Both the position numbers and the translations under genes were made by a program. 64,000 bases of DNA, taken from positions 248,001 to 312,000 of the forward strand of contig JAAVTG010000229.1 of assembly GCA_011947345.1 (NCBI GenBank). Reading direction: 5' to 3'. Below are positions 1 to 9,835 of this stretch, piece after piece. Every line of letters begins with the position of its first letter. Within the stretch, counting starts at the first letter, position 1. Below the pieces are notes generated by a model that saw nothing but the letters and a program-made list of their open reading frames with translations, had not been told where the DNA came from and did not search any database. The DNA comes from Phytophthora quininea (taxonomy: Eukaryota; Oomycota; Peronosporomycetes; Peronosporales; Peronosporaceae).

Positions 1-527
1 AATACCCCGAGAGACACTCGGTCAGTGGAGGAAGCCACCCGAAACCCAACGGGTTTTTCGACGACGAGAGCGAAGATATCGTCCACGAGACCATCGACCA
101 CCCGGGATATGACCACTTTGCAGGGCACGGGACATCGAACAGTGGCGATTATTCAGCAGAGCAGCCGTTCATGCGGTCGTCCGCTACGAGGTCGTCTACG
201 TCTACACTGTCGGACGAGGTGGAGATGTGGTGCAGAGAGCAGGAGGAGATGCACAGCGATATTATCGTGCTGCTGACGGAGACGGTCATGCGCTGCGAGA
301 AACTCCAGCAGGAGAATTTAGACCAGCTACAGAACCTCATGCAGCTCTCGCCCATCAGTCCAAGACCGAGTGAAAGCAGCAGTGCAACTTCGTCCTATGT
401 TGGAACGGATAAGGCAGGCAAAGAGAGCAGCCAGAGCGACGCGTTGGAGGTCGACACGCTCTCTCCTGCTGTGAGCAGCGTTTCGCCGACTTCCCCACGG
501 CGTAAGAGACTGAATATTGGCTGTTGA
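1..527 (+). CDS. 3' end of an unidentified protein gene (partial)
   Basis: The frame starting at base 3 is open from the window edge to a TGA at 525-527, so the 5' end lies outside. About 174 residues are visible. The first 55 are acidic and His-rich. A helical stretch rich in Glu, Met, Leu and Gln follows (MWCREQEEMHSDII to LQNLMQLS, bases about 225-350) and could form a short coiled coil. The tail is Ser/Pro/Thr-rich with several SP motifs and ends in a basic RRKR cluster. I recognise no domain and cannot give a function. The continuous frame and the oomycete-like Ser-rich composition support real coding sequence. An internal ATG at 171 is possible but unlikely to be the start, because the frame continues upstream with similar composition. 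Confidence 0.55.
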   Translation, partial: YPERHSVSGGSHPKPNGFFDDESEDIVHETIDHPGYDHFAGHGTSNSGDYSAEQPFMRSSATRSSTSTLSDEVEMWCREQEEMHSDIIVLLTETVMRCEKLQQENLDQLQNLMQLSPISPRPSESSSATSSYVGTDKAGKESSQSDALEVDTLSPAVSSVSPTSPRRKRLNIGC

Positions 528-1353
528 TTCTGGAGTGTACGTGTCCAAGCGAGCGATCCCCCAGTCTACGTAAATATCCTGCCAAGATGGCGTCGCGGTC
601 GACTAGAGCGTCTGCAGAGCAACCATTTGCTCCAAGAGCGCGTGGTGAGACCTGTTTCATGTATTGCATGTCAATTGGCAGGATAGACTTTTAAAATTCT
701 TCCTTGTGAGTAATAAGAGCTTCCGTGAGCCCGATTGCCGACGTCAGGACTTGTTATCAATTTTCGCTGGTGGACACATGGCGAGCTTCGGTTGGCGAGA
801 GTAATATTTCTCGTCGCCTTTAGCTCATCGAACAAAAGCTTCCGACCCCACCGAATTGCGAGCTTTTGAGCGAAAACAAACGTGTAGACATTTTCATTCG
901 CTACAAAGCTGCACTTTGTTGTTGCCCCCAACCTGCACTTTCGCTGCGGGGCCGTGGGGTTTTGAGCATCGTTTCCGTGCCCGGGAGCCACAAAATTTAC
1001 CAGCCCGGGATGTTCAGGGTCGATCATGTGGCAGATCCCGTTGCAATCTTCGCTGCAGAGACCAGTCCTCGCGTTCGAACAGCGCAGCAATTGGCTCGGA
1101 ATCGGTCATGCACGACGTAAAGACGGCATGTGGGCCCAACCCAGGTCTATCGGCGAGATCGGTAGTCTTCACGAAAAGCATTTGCTCTCTACTCTCATTC
1201 CTTCCTTCCTCCCTCGCACAACAAGCGTCGAGCTCGGAATTGCTCCCAAATAGCGGCGACTTCAGCGTAAGGACTGCGACCGGGGCCACCGGCATCGACG
1301 CCATTCAAGACTCGGTCGGACTCGAGACCGTTTAGTTACAGGTTCAGCGGGGA
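528..1353. other. Intergenic region, no supported gene
   Basis: No frame here looks like native coding sequence. Bases about 1165-1240, in the same frame as the next gene, would encode a hydrophobic signal-like run (SICSLLSFLPSSLAQQ). They are followed by a TAG at 1333-1335, so they could be a 5' exon or the displaced N-terminus of the mucin-like protein downstream. This is inference only. Confidence 0.4.
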
Positions 1354-3092
1354 ATGGACTTCCAGAGCACGAATATGAGGCGCCACCGCCGGTTCTTGGC
1401 GACGTCAGGGTCGTGTTCCCAAGTGAAAACGTGTCTCTCGGAGGGGTCTACCGAATGCACTCTCGCCACGGATTTTTGTCCGCCGTGTGTGTATGCGCTC
1501 ACGGGCGGGGACTTCTCCTGCTACAGCAAAGACAGCTCCGGAGCATGTCCGTTTTCGTCGACCTATGCAGAGTGTCAATCGGGTAGTACGACGGCGGCTT
1601 CGACGGATGGATCGGTGTCGACGACGAGTTCAACAGGCGCCACCACCACCACCGCCGCCGCCACTGCCGCCCCGGCAGCTACGACAAAAACACCGTCAGC
1701 AGCCACGACTACAAAAACACCGTCAGCAGCCACGACTACAACAGCACCGCCAGCAGCCACGACCACAACAGCACCGTCGACAACTACGACCACCACCACG
1801 ACGGCCCCCAGACAGGAACAGCAACGACTAGCCCTGCCACCACAACCAACTCGGGAACTACAACTTCTGGTGGGGGACAACGACGACAGGTGGAACAGGA
1901 ACGAACTCTTCAGCGAACTCGTTGGGTTCCGATGCGTCGCAGACGTCGAAATCAAGAAATCGACAAGCAGCAACAGCGGCGAGTCGGCGATGACCGTCAA
2001 CACCTCAGAAACCGGCAGCTCCCCACTGGGCGTCAACTTGGCACTGATCGGAGGTGCCGTGGTCTTTGTTGTGATCGTCATGATTTTCATCGCGCGCCGC
2101 GTCATGAAACGTAGGAAAAACCCAGCGACCAGGCCTCGACGCGTAGGGGTGGTCCGAGGGGACAGGAACGGTAGGCACCGGACACACTGGAAACACGTCC
2201 GACATGTATTCGACGTATAGCTACAAGGACTCCAAGGGCAGATCCGGCAGCGGACCGATCCTGCTCGATGCCAAGAAAAAGCAAGACCGAACGACCGCCG
2301 ACTTCTCCAACTACGGCGGCAATGAGCACTACGATGACGACTCGCAGTACGACTCGCGGTACGACGGTGATTCCAAGTACGACTCGCGCTACGATGGCGA
2401 TTCCCAGTACGACTCGCGCTACGATGGCGATTCCCAGTACGACTCGCGCTACGATGGCGACTCCCAGTACGACTCGGGGTACGACGACAACTCCCAATAC
2501 GACTCGCGATATGATGGCAGCTCCCAGTATGACTCGCGATACGGTGGAGACTCGCAGTCCCAGTACAGCGGCCAGACGCAGTACTATTCCGACTACGGAG
2601 AGAGCACGGGCCCGGAGACGGCGAACACCACCCCAACACCCACTTCGTCGACATTACAGCCAGTTCTTTAGCTGTCGCGAAAGCTCAGGACACGTACTCG
2701 GCGCGCACCACCGGACAGCCGCTGACAGTTAGCCAGCTCCACGACTCGATGGCGATTGGGGAGGACGACGACGAATACTACGAGAGTCGACGAGCCCCAC
2801 CAAACTACGCCTACGCAACCGGCGGCAGGTTGGAGCCTCCCCGGCTTACCCTCAAAGCACCGGGCGGCAAGGCAAATTTGAATCTTCGAACGCCAGCAGC
2901 ATCCGCAGCGATTATGACATCGTCGACCCGATCACGATGCAAGATGCCGAGCAGCGCAACACCGAGGATATGGAGGACAGTCGATACCCCAAGTTCTCGT
3001 TCGCTTCCGATTCGGACGTCTACGACTCCGGCGACTCGTCTGAAGAGGAGGTGGACGAGCGCGGAATGCGGCACGGAGAGCGCATGATTTGA
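1354..3092 (+). CDS. Mucin-like single-pass membrane protein (frame broken seven times)
   Basis: The encoded protein would be about 580 residues. It has a Cys-rich head with eight or more Cys (about residues 20-75), a Thr/Ser/Ala-rich mucin-like stalk with TTTKTPSAA repeats, and one strong membrane helix (NLALIGGAVVFVVIVMIFIA, about 2032-2095). Basic residues RRVMKRRK follow, then a cytoplasmic tail with seven 10-residue repeats and an acidic end stopping at 3090-3092. The frame changes at runs near 1805, 1872, 1957, 2116, 2158, 2631 and 2839. In each case one extra base in the C, G or A run restores a continuous and compositionally sensible protein. I therefore read it as one gene with sequencing undercalls, although a true pseudogene is possible. 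The chosen ATG lacks a signal peptide, so the real start may lie upstream. A cell-surface role is inferred from the architecture. Confidence 0.65.
2339..2548 (+). repeat. Seven 30-bp coding repeats (DSQYDSRYDG) in the cytoplasmic tail
   Basis: Seven consecutive 10-residue units of the form DSQYDSRYDG are visible, with small changes (DSKYDSRYDG, DSQYDSGYDD, NSQYDSRYDG, SSQYDSRYGG). The middle units are nearly identical at DNA level. They lie just after the membrane helix of the mucin-like protein and give a Tyr/Asp-rich cytoplasmic segment. Confidence 0.85.
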
Positions 3093-3608
3093 GCGCGTCA
3101 AGTGAGTAGGAAATCGTCGAAGTCTAAAGCTTGTTGTGTCAATCCAGAGTTCATTTATCGTGCTACCCGTTCAACTTATTGTTTGTGTTGTTGGGCATCC
3201 GTTTACGGGCGCGTTGTTTCTCGGACGCGACATTACCGTTTACGAGCCCAAAGCGGTCCGCAGGAACGGCAACCGAGACATGAGCGCAGCGTTAAAATGT
3301 GCTGCCGTCTTTCCAATTGCTTTTCAGATGGCGATGCAAAGCTAGGATTTGGGAGCTGAAAACTTCACAACGATGTCCTTACGGATCCGAGCGCCGTCGT
3401 GTTGTGGACGTAACGCGTGCAGTTTGAGCTTCCTGCACCGATTGCTGTCGTGCAGTAACGCTCTCGGTGAGCTTCTTTCCTGCCTTGAGAAGGAACGGGA
3501 TGGATGGAAGTCTTTCATCTCGTGGTCGGTATCGGCTCATAATTAGTGGAGACCTTACTACATCGGGTCTTCGCTTTATCTGTCTACATCTCGGGCTGTC
3601 CTTCTTCT
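3093..3608. other. Intergenic region, nothing recognised
   Basis: This is the space between the convergent mucin-like and RWP-RK genes. Short open frames exist on both strands but none has domain-like or native composition. Confidence 0.5.
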
Positions 3609-4537
3609 TTACCATCTCGCCATCGCCGTCGTGGAATTCGTGCTGCTGACCAGCGACGAAAGAGGCGGCAGAATCGCTGGCGATTCTCGTCGCAACGGTG
3701 GCAAGTGGATCGTTGGTGTTGGAACGGCATTGGGCACGCAGTAGCTGACAGGTGGCTGGGGTTCCAGAGGCTTGGACGGAGGACACAGCTGATGGTATCG
3801 CTGGAGATGGCTCGGTTCGGTCGAGTATTGAATCGGATACCACACTGGTGCACCCGCCGCACAAACCGCCGCGCAATATGGAGAATGCGGTAGCAGTGGA
3901 CCCGTAGGCGACGACGCGCGAGTCATTGAGGCGGGTGGCACTTCATAGCCATTGCCTGAACCTTGAGCCGGTGGCGTCTTAACTTGCCTGCGCACGTCGT
4001 CGTCGTCCGATGCAAGCAGAGGGTTACTCGTCGTCGGGTCTACAAGCAGCGCAGCGAGTTTGTTCTTCTGCTTGTTGAGCTGCTCGGCGTATGACTCGCG
4101 ACGGGCGCCGTCGAAGTAGCCGATGGCGTGCTCCATGGACGCGATGCTCTTGCGTAGACCCGTGATTTGGCGGTGGGGCCAACGCGCGATGCCGTGTCGC
4201 CGACAGATTTTCTTCAGCAGCGTCACGCAAATACCGAAGTTCGCCGCCACCTTAGCCAGCGGCTCTTCAAAGTGCGGACGCAGCATGTCCAGCGTGATGC
4301 TGCTCGACGCCGTCATGTTGGGTCGCGACGACGTTTTGCCGACGGTGACAACGCCGGCGGTGGCGACGTTGTGGTCGATGAGCTGGCCGACGCTGTCGTC
4401 TCCGAGAGCTTGCGTCGCTTGATGGGCGTGCTGTCGGGGCCGACCGGGTGTTCGCGCTTGACCGCAGGTGAGTCGGGTGCTTCACCGTCGCCGACCGGGG
4501 CGGCGGCGGGGTTTCCAGGAAGCGCCGGGGCCTCCAT
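3609..4537 (-). CDS. RWP-RK domain transcription regulator, copy 1
   Basis: The protein is about 309 residues. The RWP-RK helix-turn-helix region starts at LDMLRPHFEEPLAKVAANFG (about 4290), continues with VTLLKKICRRHGIARWPHRQ, and is followed by GLRKSIASMEHAIGYFDGARR. RWP-RK proteins are DNA-binding regulators first described in plants and expanded in oomycetes. The canonical RWPxRK reads RWPHRQ here. The N-terminal 74 residues (from ATG 4535-4537, with KREHPVGPD and KRRKLSETT, a likely nuclear signal) are in another frame and join at the CCC run (GGG on the plus strand) near 4320 if one base is added. Without that join an internal ATG at 4314-4316 would start a 235-residue form. The C-terminus is Pro/Ser-rich. 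A paralogue lies at 9836-11260. Confidence 0.85.
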
Positions 4538-6560
4538 TTCGCTTGTCGAGGAGTTGGCAAAAGGCGAGATGAGTCACAACACACCGACTGGCGTCGATAT
4601 CGTCAGATGGCTAAGTGATTCGTTCGCTAGAGGTTGCTGCTGTGGATTGAGTGGCGGCGAGTCTCAGCGCCGGATTTGAAGCGCGCCTTGCGTTGAGTCC
4701 GGTTGCACCCGTAGGACCAGGGGACACTGTTTTCTGTTGCTGCGTCGTTGGCGATAGAGGCGCGCTCGCGGCGATGTAAATGGCGGCGGGCTGCAGTCGA
4801 TCGCCTTCGGAGATCTTCAATGAGACTGCGGACGATCGGCAGTCGACCGGTAGGCCTCGCTTGCGCTGCGTTCGAACAAACACCCTCGTTTCGAGAAAGC
4901 GTCTGGGCAATGGTGGAGAATCGCAACGCTTCGACTTGCGTGCTCGCGGGCGAGTTTCCAAATGAACGAGGTCGCGCCGGTCGAGGAATGGGTGACCACG
5001 TGCGTCGGCAGTCGGGTTGGAGACGCCGGGCGCCGGTTCTTTCACGGATCGTTTGGTGAGACCGCCGCGTGTACCACGACCGAGGCGATGGAGACCGCTG
5101 ATGTGTGCGTCGCCGTCGGGGGATGGCTTCGAGACCTTTTGGCAAGTAGCAACAGCGGAGAGCGATGCCTTCGGACCGGAATCGTCGTCGTTCAGGTCGA
5201 CTCCATTGCCCCGCAGCAAGCAAAGCGATCGCTCAGGTTTCCGTAGGAAGTTCCGTCGCGCGCCGGCGGCGGCACATGTCACGCCTGCTGCTCGGCGCTT
5301 TGTACCGGAGCTGCACCCCGACGCGTCTCTGACCGATTGTATCTGCAGGATGCAGACCGCAAAATGGCTGTGGCTCGGTCCGACAAGCGGTGGCGTGACT
5401 ACTTCTCGCCGCGGCTCTGCAGATTGAAGAATTCGAACTGCGGGCGGCCATGTCGGCCGCAGCGCGAAAGTCTCCGCCGCAAGTCCGATGTGGCAGCAGC
5501 TTCTACAAGCCCGCCCGGGAACGAGGAAACTACTTTCCTTCGGGCCTGGATTCTCGCAGCAAAGCCCCGTTTCCATTTTCTCGCGATCAGCAGCGCCGGA
5601 AAGGCATCGGGGCACGTACAGAGACTGCCAGGCCCGTCCGCTTATCTCACTGCAATGTGTGGGTTGCATGAGTGCTCTTGCAGCGCTCAAAACGCACTCC
5701 ACACCGTGGCCGAGTCGCAGCGACCGAGACTTTTGCCTCATTCGCATCGGTCGCAGCAGAAATGACATGGCAATCGAGCGGCAGGATTGCCGTCGCCGAA
5801 GAGAGGAAGGTCTTGCTCACAGGATCGTCTGGCCAACTTCATTGTCGAAGCTGGCGTCGGACGGTAGCGGATCCCAAGACCAGCGCGGCCCGCAGATATG
5901 TCCTTCCTCGTCTGCATGGTACTGCACACTATCGTCGGCCCGAGTCCCGTAGGTAGTCTTTGGATGGGACCATTGTAGACGCGATCTCGACCAGTCCGAT
6001 CCCGTCCGCATCATGGCGACTTTGCTGCAGTCGATGCGCGACACAACGCCGAGGGTCCCTCCACACATCTCGGCGGCACGATATCACAGCTGAGTCAGCC
6101 GCGGCGACAGCGTCGTTGGAGAAGAGCAATGGCGTCGTTGGCGATGGCGATGGCAATGACCTTTGGTCAGCGCTAGACAAGCACCGCTTGCTGTTAACCA
6201 GGAACTTCAACTAGTGCGTCAGTGATCCAATCAGTCACGCCTGCTAAACGTAAACCTGGTCATCATCGCCAGCTTCCTCTTGGCGCTCAGAAGCTACTTG
6301 CAGCCCGCAGAAATTGCCTGAGCTCAATACGTAGAGAGGTTGGTGGTGCCAGCTAGCAGATTGCCCCCTCGAGTTAACACTAGTCAATATTCTGAACGCT
6401 AGTTAAAGTTGGTAATCCCTTTTCACTTCTGGATTCGCCGTCGCACCAGCAAACAAGGCGAAAAATGGAGAAAGACGTCGACCGAGCCTCCGCCGGCCAC
6501 TCCCGCCCGGACGTCTGTGAGATAGGCAGACTCACCGCGGAGGTGGTCGTGCCAGTGTGC
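4538..6560. other. Gene-poor GC-rich stretch with one long unexplained open frame
   Basis: No recognisable gene. A minus-strand frame is open for 385 codons (5768 to 4611), unusually long for random sequence, but its product is Arg/Ser/Pro/Cys-rich with no domain-like blocks, and overlapping frames of 140-200 codons are open on both strands. I cannot decide between an orphan gene, a long 5' leader of the RWP-RK gene and stop-poor GC-rich DNA. Bases 6200-6560 show nothing. Confidence 0.35.
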
Positions 6561-6699
6561 TGTAAGAATCGGAATGCATGGTACGACACGAGGTCGTATC
6601 TGGGATCCTATCAGTATGTCGCTATCTGTTTGAATACACATTGTGCCAAAGGGGTGGAGGCCTGCAGTACTCCCTGCTGGCGAGTACTCACTTCAGACT

Positions 6700-7345
6700 T
6701 GTCTGTCCAGTGCGTACATCGCCCTCCACCCCCAACGCTGCGGACGTTCCCCGCAAACTCGTCTCCTACTTCTACATGCCTGTGACTACGCGAAGCCAAG
6801 CTTCCTCCGCCTCTCCTCAACATCGCCGAGCGGCGGCAACGCAACAATAGCCTCGACTTCTTTGTCATCAAGAAGACCATGCATTAGTTCTGCCGCAAGG
6901 AAGCTTGAGTTTTGTCATGGGATGAAGTTCTTCTCGACGTTAATTAGGCCGTCGCCGAAGCCTACCTGATTGCAAGATTTTACGTTCTACGGCAGCTGGA
7001 GAGCGGGAAGGTGCTAGGCGTCATGGGCAAGGAGTTCTTCCAGACGTTCCTCAGCCTCGTAACCAACCACAGCAGGACCAAGTTATCCCTGCAGCAGCGA
7101 TTCCAGCTGGAGTAAGCCCATGCTGGCACTTGTTGGTCTCTTCATTTCGCGGAAGCGACCTTTCGGGCATGGCTTTCGACCAAAACCTTCTACGGTCAGC
7201 CACCAAACGTGTTCAACGCAGACCTGGAGATGGCTTGGTTTCGACTTCATCCAGCTGCGTGTTAAGGCTCCAGTCAACGCAGCCCATCTCAGCTCAGGGT
7301 GGTTGAGGACAGCAGCTAGCTACCGTGATGGCGACCAACACTCAA
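6700..7345 (+). pseudogene. Decayed plus-strand coding fragment, probably repeat-derived
   Basis: Interrupted but native-looking peptide blocks occur on the plus strand. One is RKLVSYFYMPVTTRSQASSA at about 6755-6815. Another is AYLIARFYVLRQLESGKVLG at about 6960, continuing with KEFFQTFLSLVTNHSRTKLS. A third is AEATFRAWLSTKTFYGQPPN near 7160-7220, continuing with VFNADLEMAWFRLHP. Several stops and frame changes separate them. I do not recognise the family. Its position next to a hAT fragment suggests a mobile-element gene or a high-copy gene family. It ends abruptly near 7345, where the minus-strand hAT similarity begins. Confidence 0.4.
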
Positions 7346-8640
7346 AACCGAAAAGTTTTGTCAGCGTGTCTTTCAAGTCGATGAAACTCTGCAGCATTGC
7401 CCAGCAACTATTCCAGCGTGTCGGACGGTCAACCTTCAATGTCACCACCTTTGATGGAGCGACGCCCTCTTTGTTTCTCTGAATGCCGTTCATGCAAGTT
7501 CGTCCTTTTGATGACTTTCTAAAGTACACTACCAAAGAATGGAATCGCTGAACTACTGACGACAATCCGTCCATTTCTAGTAGTGACAGATCATCATCCA
7601 GATATTTAGTGAGATTATCCAAAGCATCGTCTCTAAGAGTGCCCATTTTGGCACAATCATCTTAATTCAAAGCATCGTCTTCTTTGTACTCGGTCTCAGG
7701 AACATCTTCCTCGTGCACAACAACTTCTTTCCAAGCATCGTCGCTACTTGTATCGCCAGGCTTCATATTTTTACGCGACTAGACCGGAATGCAGCTCATG
7801 AGCAATACATGAGGCGTGAAAATGCCCATGGTGTTCTCTGCGGCGACCACGTTCGATCCTGAGTCACGGACGAACCGACAGCAGAGATGATTTAACAAGT
7901 CCTAATCGTCCATAATGTCTCGAAGATAATCAGCTATCTTTGCTGCGTCGTGTTTCCCCGAAAGCCCTTTTACTTCCAGCGTCCAGCTCACAAACTCGCC
8001 CAACTGATCCTTGATGTAGTGAAGAGTGAACGCGATGTAGAATCGGTCGTTCCGTGCTGTCCAGATATCACTAGTAAAAGAGTAATATGTGCATCTCCGC
8101 AAAATTCGCTGCTTCACTTTGCATCGATGATCTCTGGCCACAGTGGCAATATCACTGCGCAACGGAGTACGCTTGGGCAAGTGTAATTTGATGCCGCAAT
8201 TGCTCTCAGAAATGTGCATCACAAATGCGATAAAGCCTCATCCTCAATCATCAACAAAGGCAGAACATGAGCACCAACCCACCGAGCTAAAAGAGAATAT
8301 ATCTTCTTTTGCTGTTCATCACTGATTTCACGAAGTAGAGGTGGTTTGTCGATTGTTCCAGCCTCAGCATGTTCTTGAGCAATATTTCGAGCATGACTAT
8401 TATTCGTGGTCTTCTCGGGCTTGCCATAGTTCTTGAGCTCCACTGGGTGGTGCTTGCGCATGTGTTTTTCGGCGCCATTATCCTGCTTTTGAAAGCTCAC
8501 CGCCCGCTTGCATTTAGTACTGTTAGCATAAGCATCGTGCTCGTTATTGACTTGGTTCATCTCCACACGCCAGAACTCTTGCTTGGCAACAAGAGCATTA
8601 CACTGCCAATATTCGGGCTTCCGAATTCGGCCCATAGGGA
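7346..8640 (-). mobile_element. hAT-superfamily transposase remnant (minus strand)
   Basis: Three minus-strand blocks lie in transposase order. At 8635-8219 there is a BED-finger-like Cys/His region (TKCKRAVSF, then HMRKHHPVE) followed by LLARWVGAHVLPLLMIEDEA. At 8222-7902 the block contains YYSFTSDIWTARNDRFYIAF, typical of the hAT catalytic core. At 7646-7320 it contains VDRPTRWNSCWAMLQSFIDL. These motifs match hAT transposases. Frames are interrupted, and the C-terminal dimerisation region is missing because the similarity stops near 7345. I did not find terminal inverted repeats or 8-bp target duplications by eye. The element is inactive as it stands. Confidence 0.75.
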
Positions 8641-9160
8641 ATTATTTGTACGGGGGGTCGGCATCACCGTTCCGTACACCGGATTTTGCCACACGGGAGC
8701 CTTGAGCGCTGTTGCAGCTTTATTTGACGCCTGTCGGAGTGAACTTGAGGCTGTGTGTTCATCGACACATTAAAGATCTCCTCCCAATATTGACTGAACC
8801 CGGACAGGGTTGAACATTAGCTCCACGAATCTTGCTGTGTCAGTGACGCCTCTGTAGACTTTGCGCTTTTGGGGTCGTGTCTCTGGAGTATCGAAAGCGA
8901 GTGGCCTGGATGCTGGTTTTGGGCAACTACCTTCGTCCCCCAGCAGTGACGCTTGTATGAAGTCGAGCAGGTCGCCGGTCCGACAACTACACCAAAACAA
9001 CAAAGAAAAGTAGCAGGATCGGCATTAATTTTATTAATCACTTCTAAAATTTCTGTCACTGTTGACCACTCAACACCAAACGATCATAGGAGGAAATTGA
9101 ATTGATTAACTGTTTAGCGGATTTCTCGTCTGAAGGTGATACGCTATCTATCCGTGAGAG
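8641..9160. repeat. Unclassified repeat-like spacer
   Basis: No intact gene. Bases about 9073-9088 carry CACCAAACGATCATAG, which recurs at about 9758-9774 inside the LINE remnant. On the minus strand both copies read YDRLV, so part of this spacer is probably another piece of the same retrotransposon family. The rest (short minus-strand frames at 8770-9059) is not recognised. Confidence 0.35.
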
Positions 9161-9835
9161 TTACGTTCGTGTCGTCCACATGTGGTGCATGGGTTCCGGG
9201 ATATTATTTTCTGGCGGATCAAAGCCAAGTTTTTGCAGCACGTGGACCACAGTAGCGCGGTTGCAATGAAGCTCATGTGCGTGTTGGTAGAGGAATTGGT
9301 AGTGCATCTTGAACGAGTTCAGCAGATTGAGAATATTTGGCACTTCAGCTGTCGTTTCCTGGAAATGAATGTCGTTCCTGAGCCGCCATGTTGCATGGAA
9401 CACAATCGCTGTGTAAATCCTCCAAAGAAGTATTAGTTCTTTTGCTCACTTCTCCTGTTCCTACGAAGGTCTTGCAATCTTGGGAAGAGTATCAGCCTCC
9501 AGCTTAAGTCAACGCAAAAGAACCTCGACCACCGGCTCCATAGTTCGCTCCACATTGGTTCTAATGACGGGCACGTGAAGAAACAGTGTTCTGCCGTTTC
9601 GACATCCTGGCATTCCGGACGAACGCAGTTTTGGATGGTAGGATTTAGTTCTCTGAGGAAGTATAGTCGTGAACCGACTGTGAGGTCTCCGAAGCACATT
9701 CGTACTATCCCATCATGAATTACCGGCAGTAGATATCCACGTAGAGAAATCACACTGGACACCAAACGATCATAGACTGCAGCATCTTGGCTGTGATAAA
9801 TAGTAGCGTCGCTGACCGCTTCTGTCGGTTCTAAT
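9161..9835 (-). mobile_element. 3' end of a non-LTR (LINE) retrotransposon
   Basis: The minus-strand frame from about 9835 to 9433 reads LRLEPTEAVSDATIYHSQ, then IVRMCFGDLTVGSRLYFLRE, then CVRPECQDVETAEHCFFTCP and PMWSELW. This C-x4-C...H...C pattern followed by W is the zinc-binding region after the reverse transcriptase of LINE-type elements. The block at 9403-9161 continues with VFHATWRLRNDIHFQ, the usual end of that module. The reverse-transcriptase core itself is absent, so only the 3' part is present. It abuts the last codons of the second RWP-RK gene in the same orientation. Confidence 0.7.

Noticed and set aside
1575..2654. 359-codon minus-strand frame with Arg/Ser/His and Val repeats
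   Set aside because: Antisense shadow of the Thr-rich stalk and the DSQYDSRYDG repeats of the mucin-like gene.
4314..4316. Internal ATG as start of RWP-RK copy 1
   Set aside because: The upstream frame (74 residues with a basic nuclear-signal-like segment) joins after one added base in a CCC run, the same error type seen throughout, so the longer protein is more likely.
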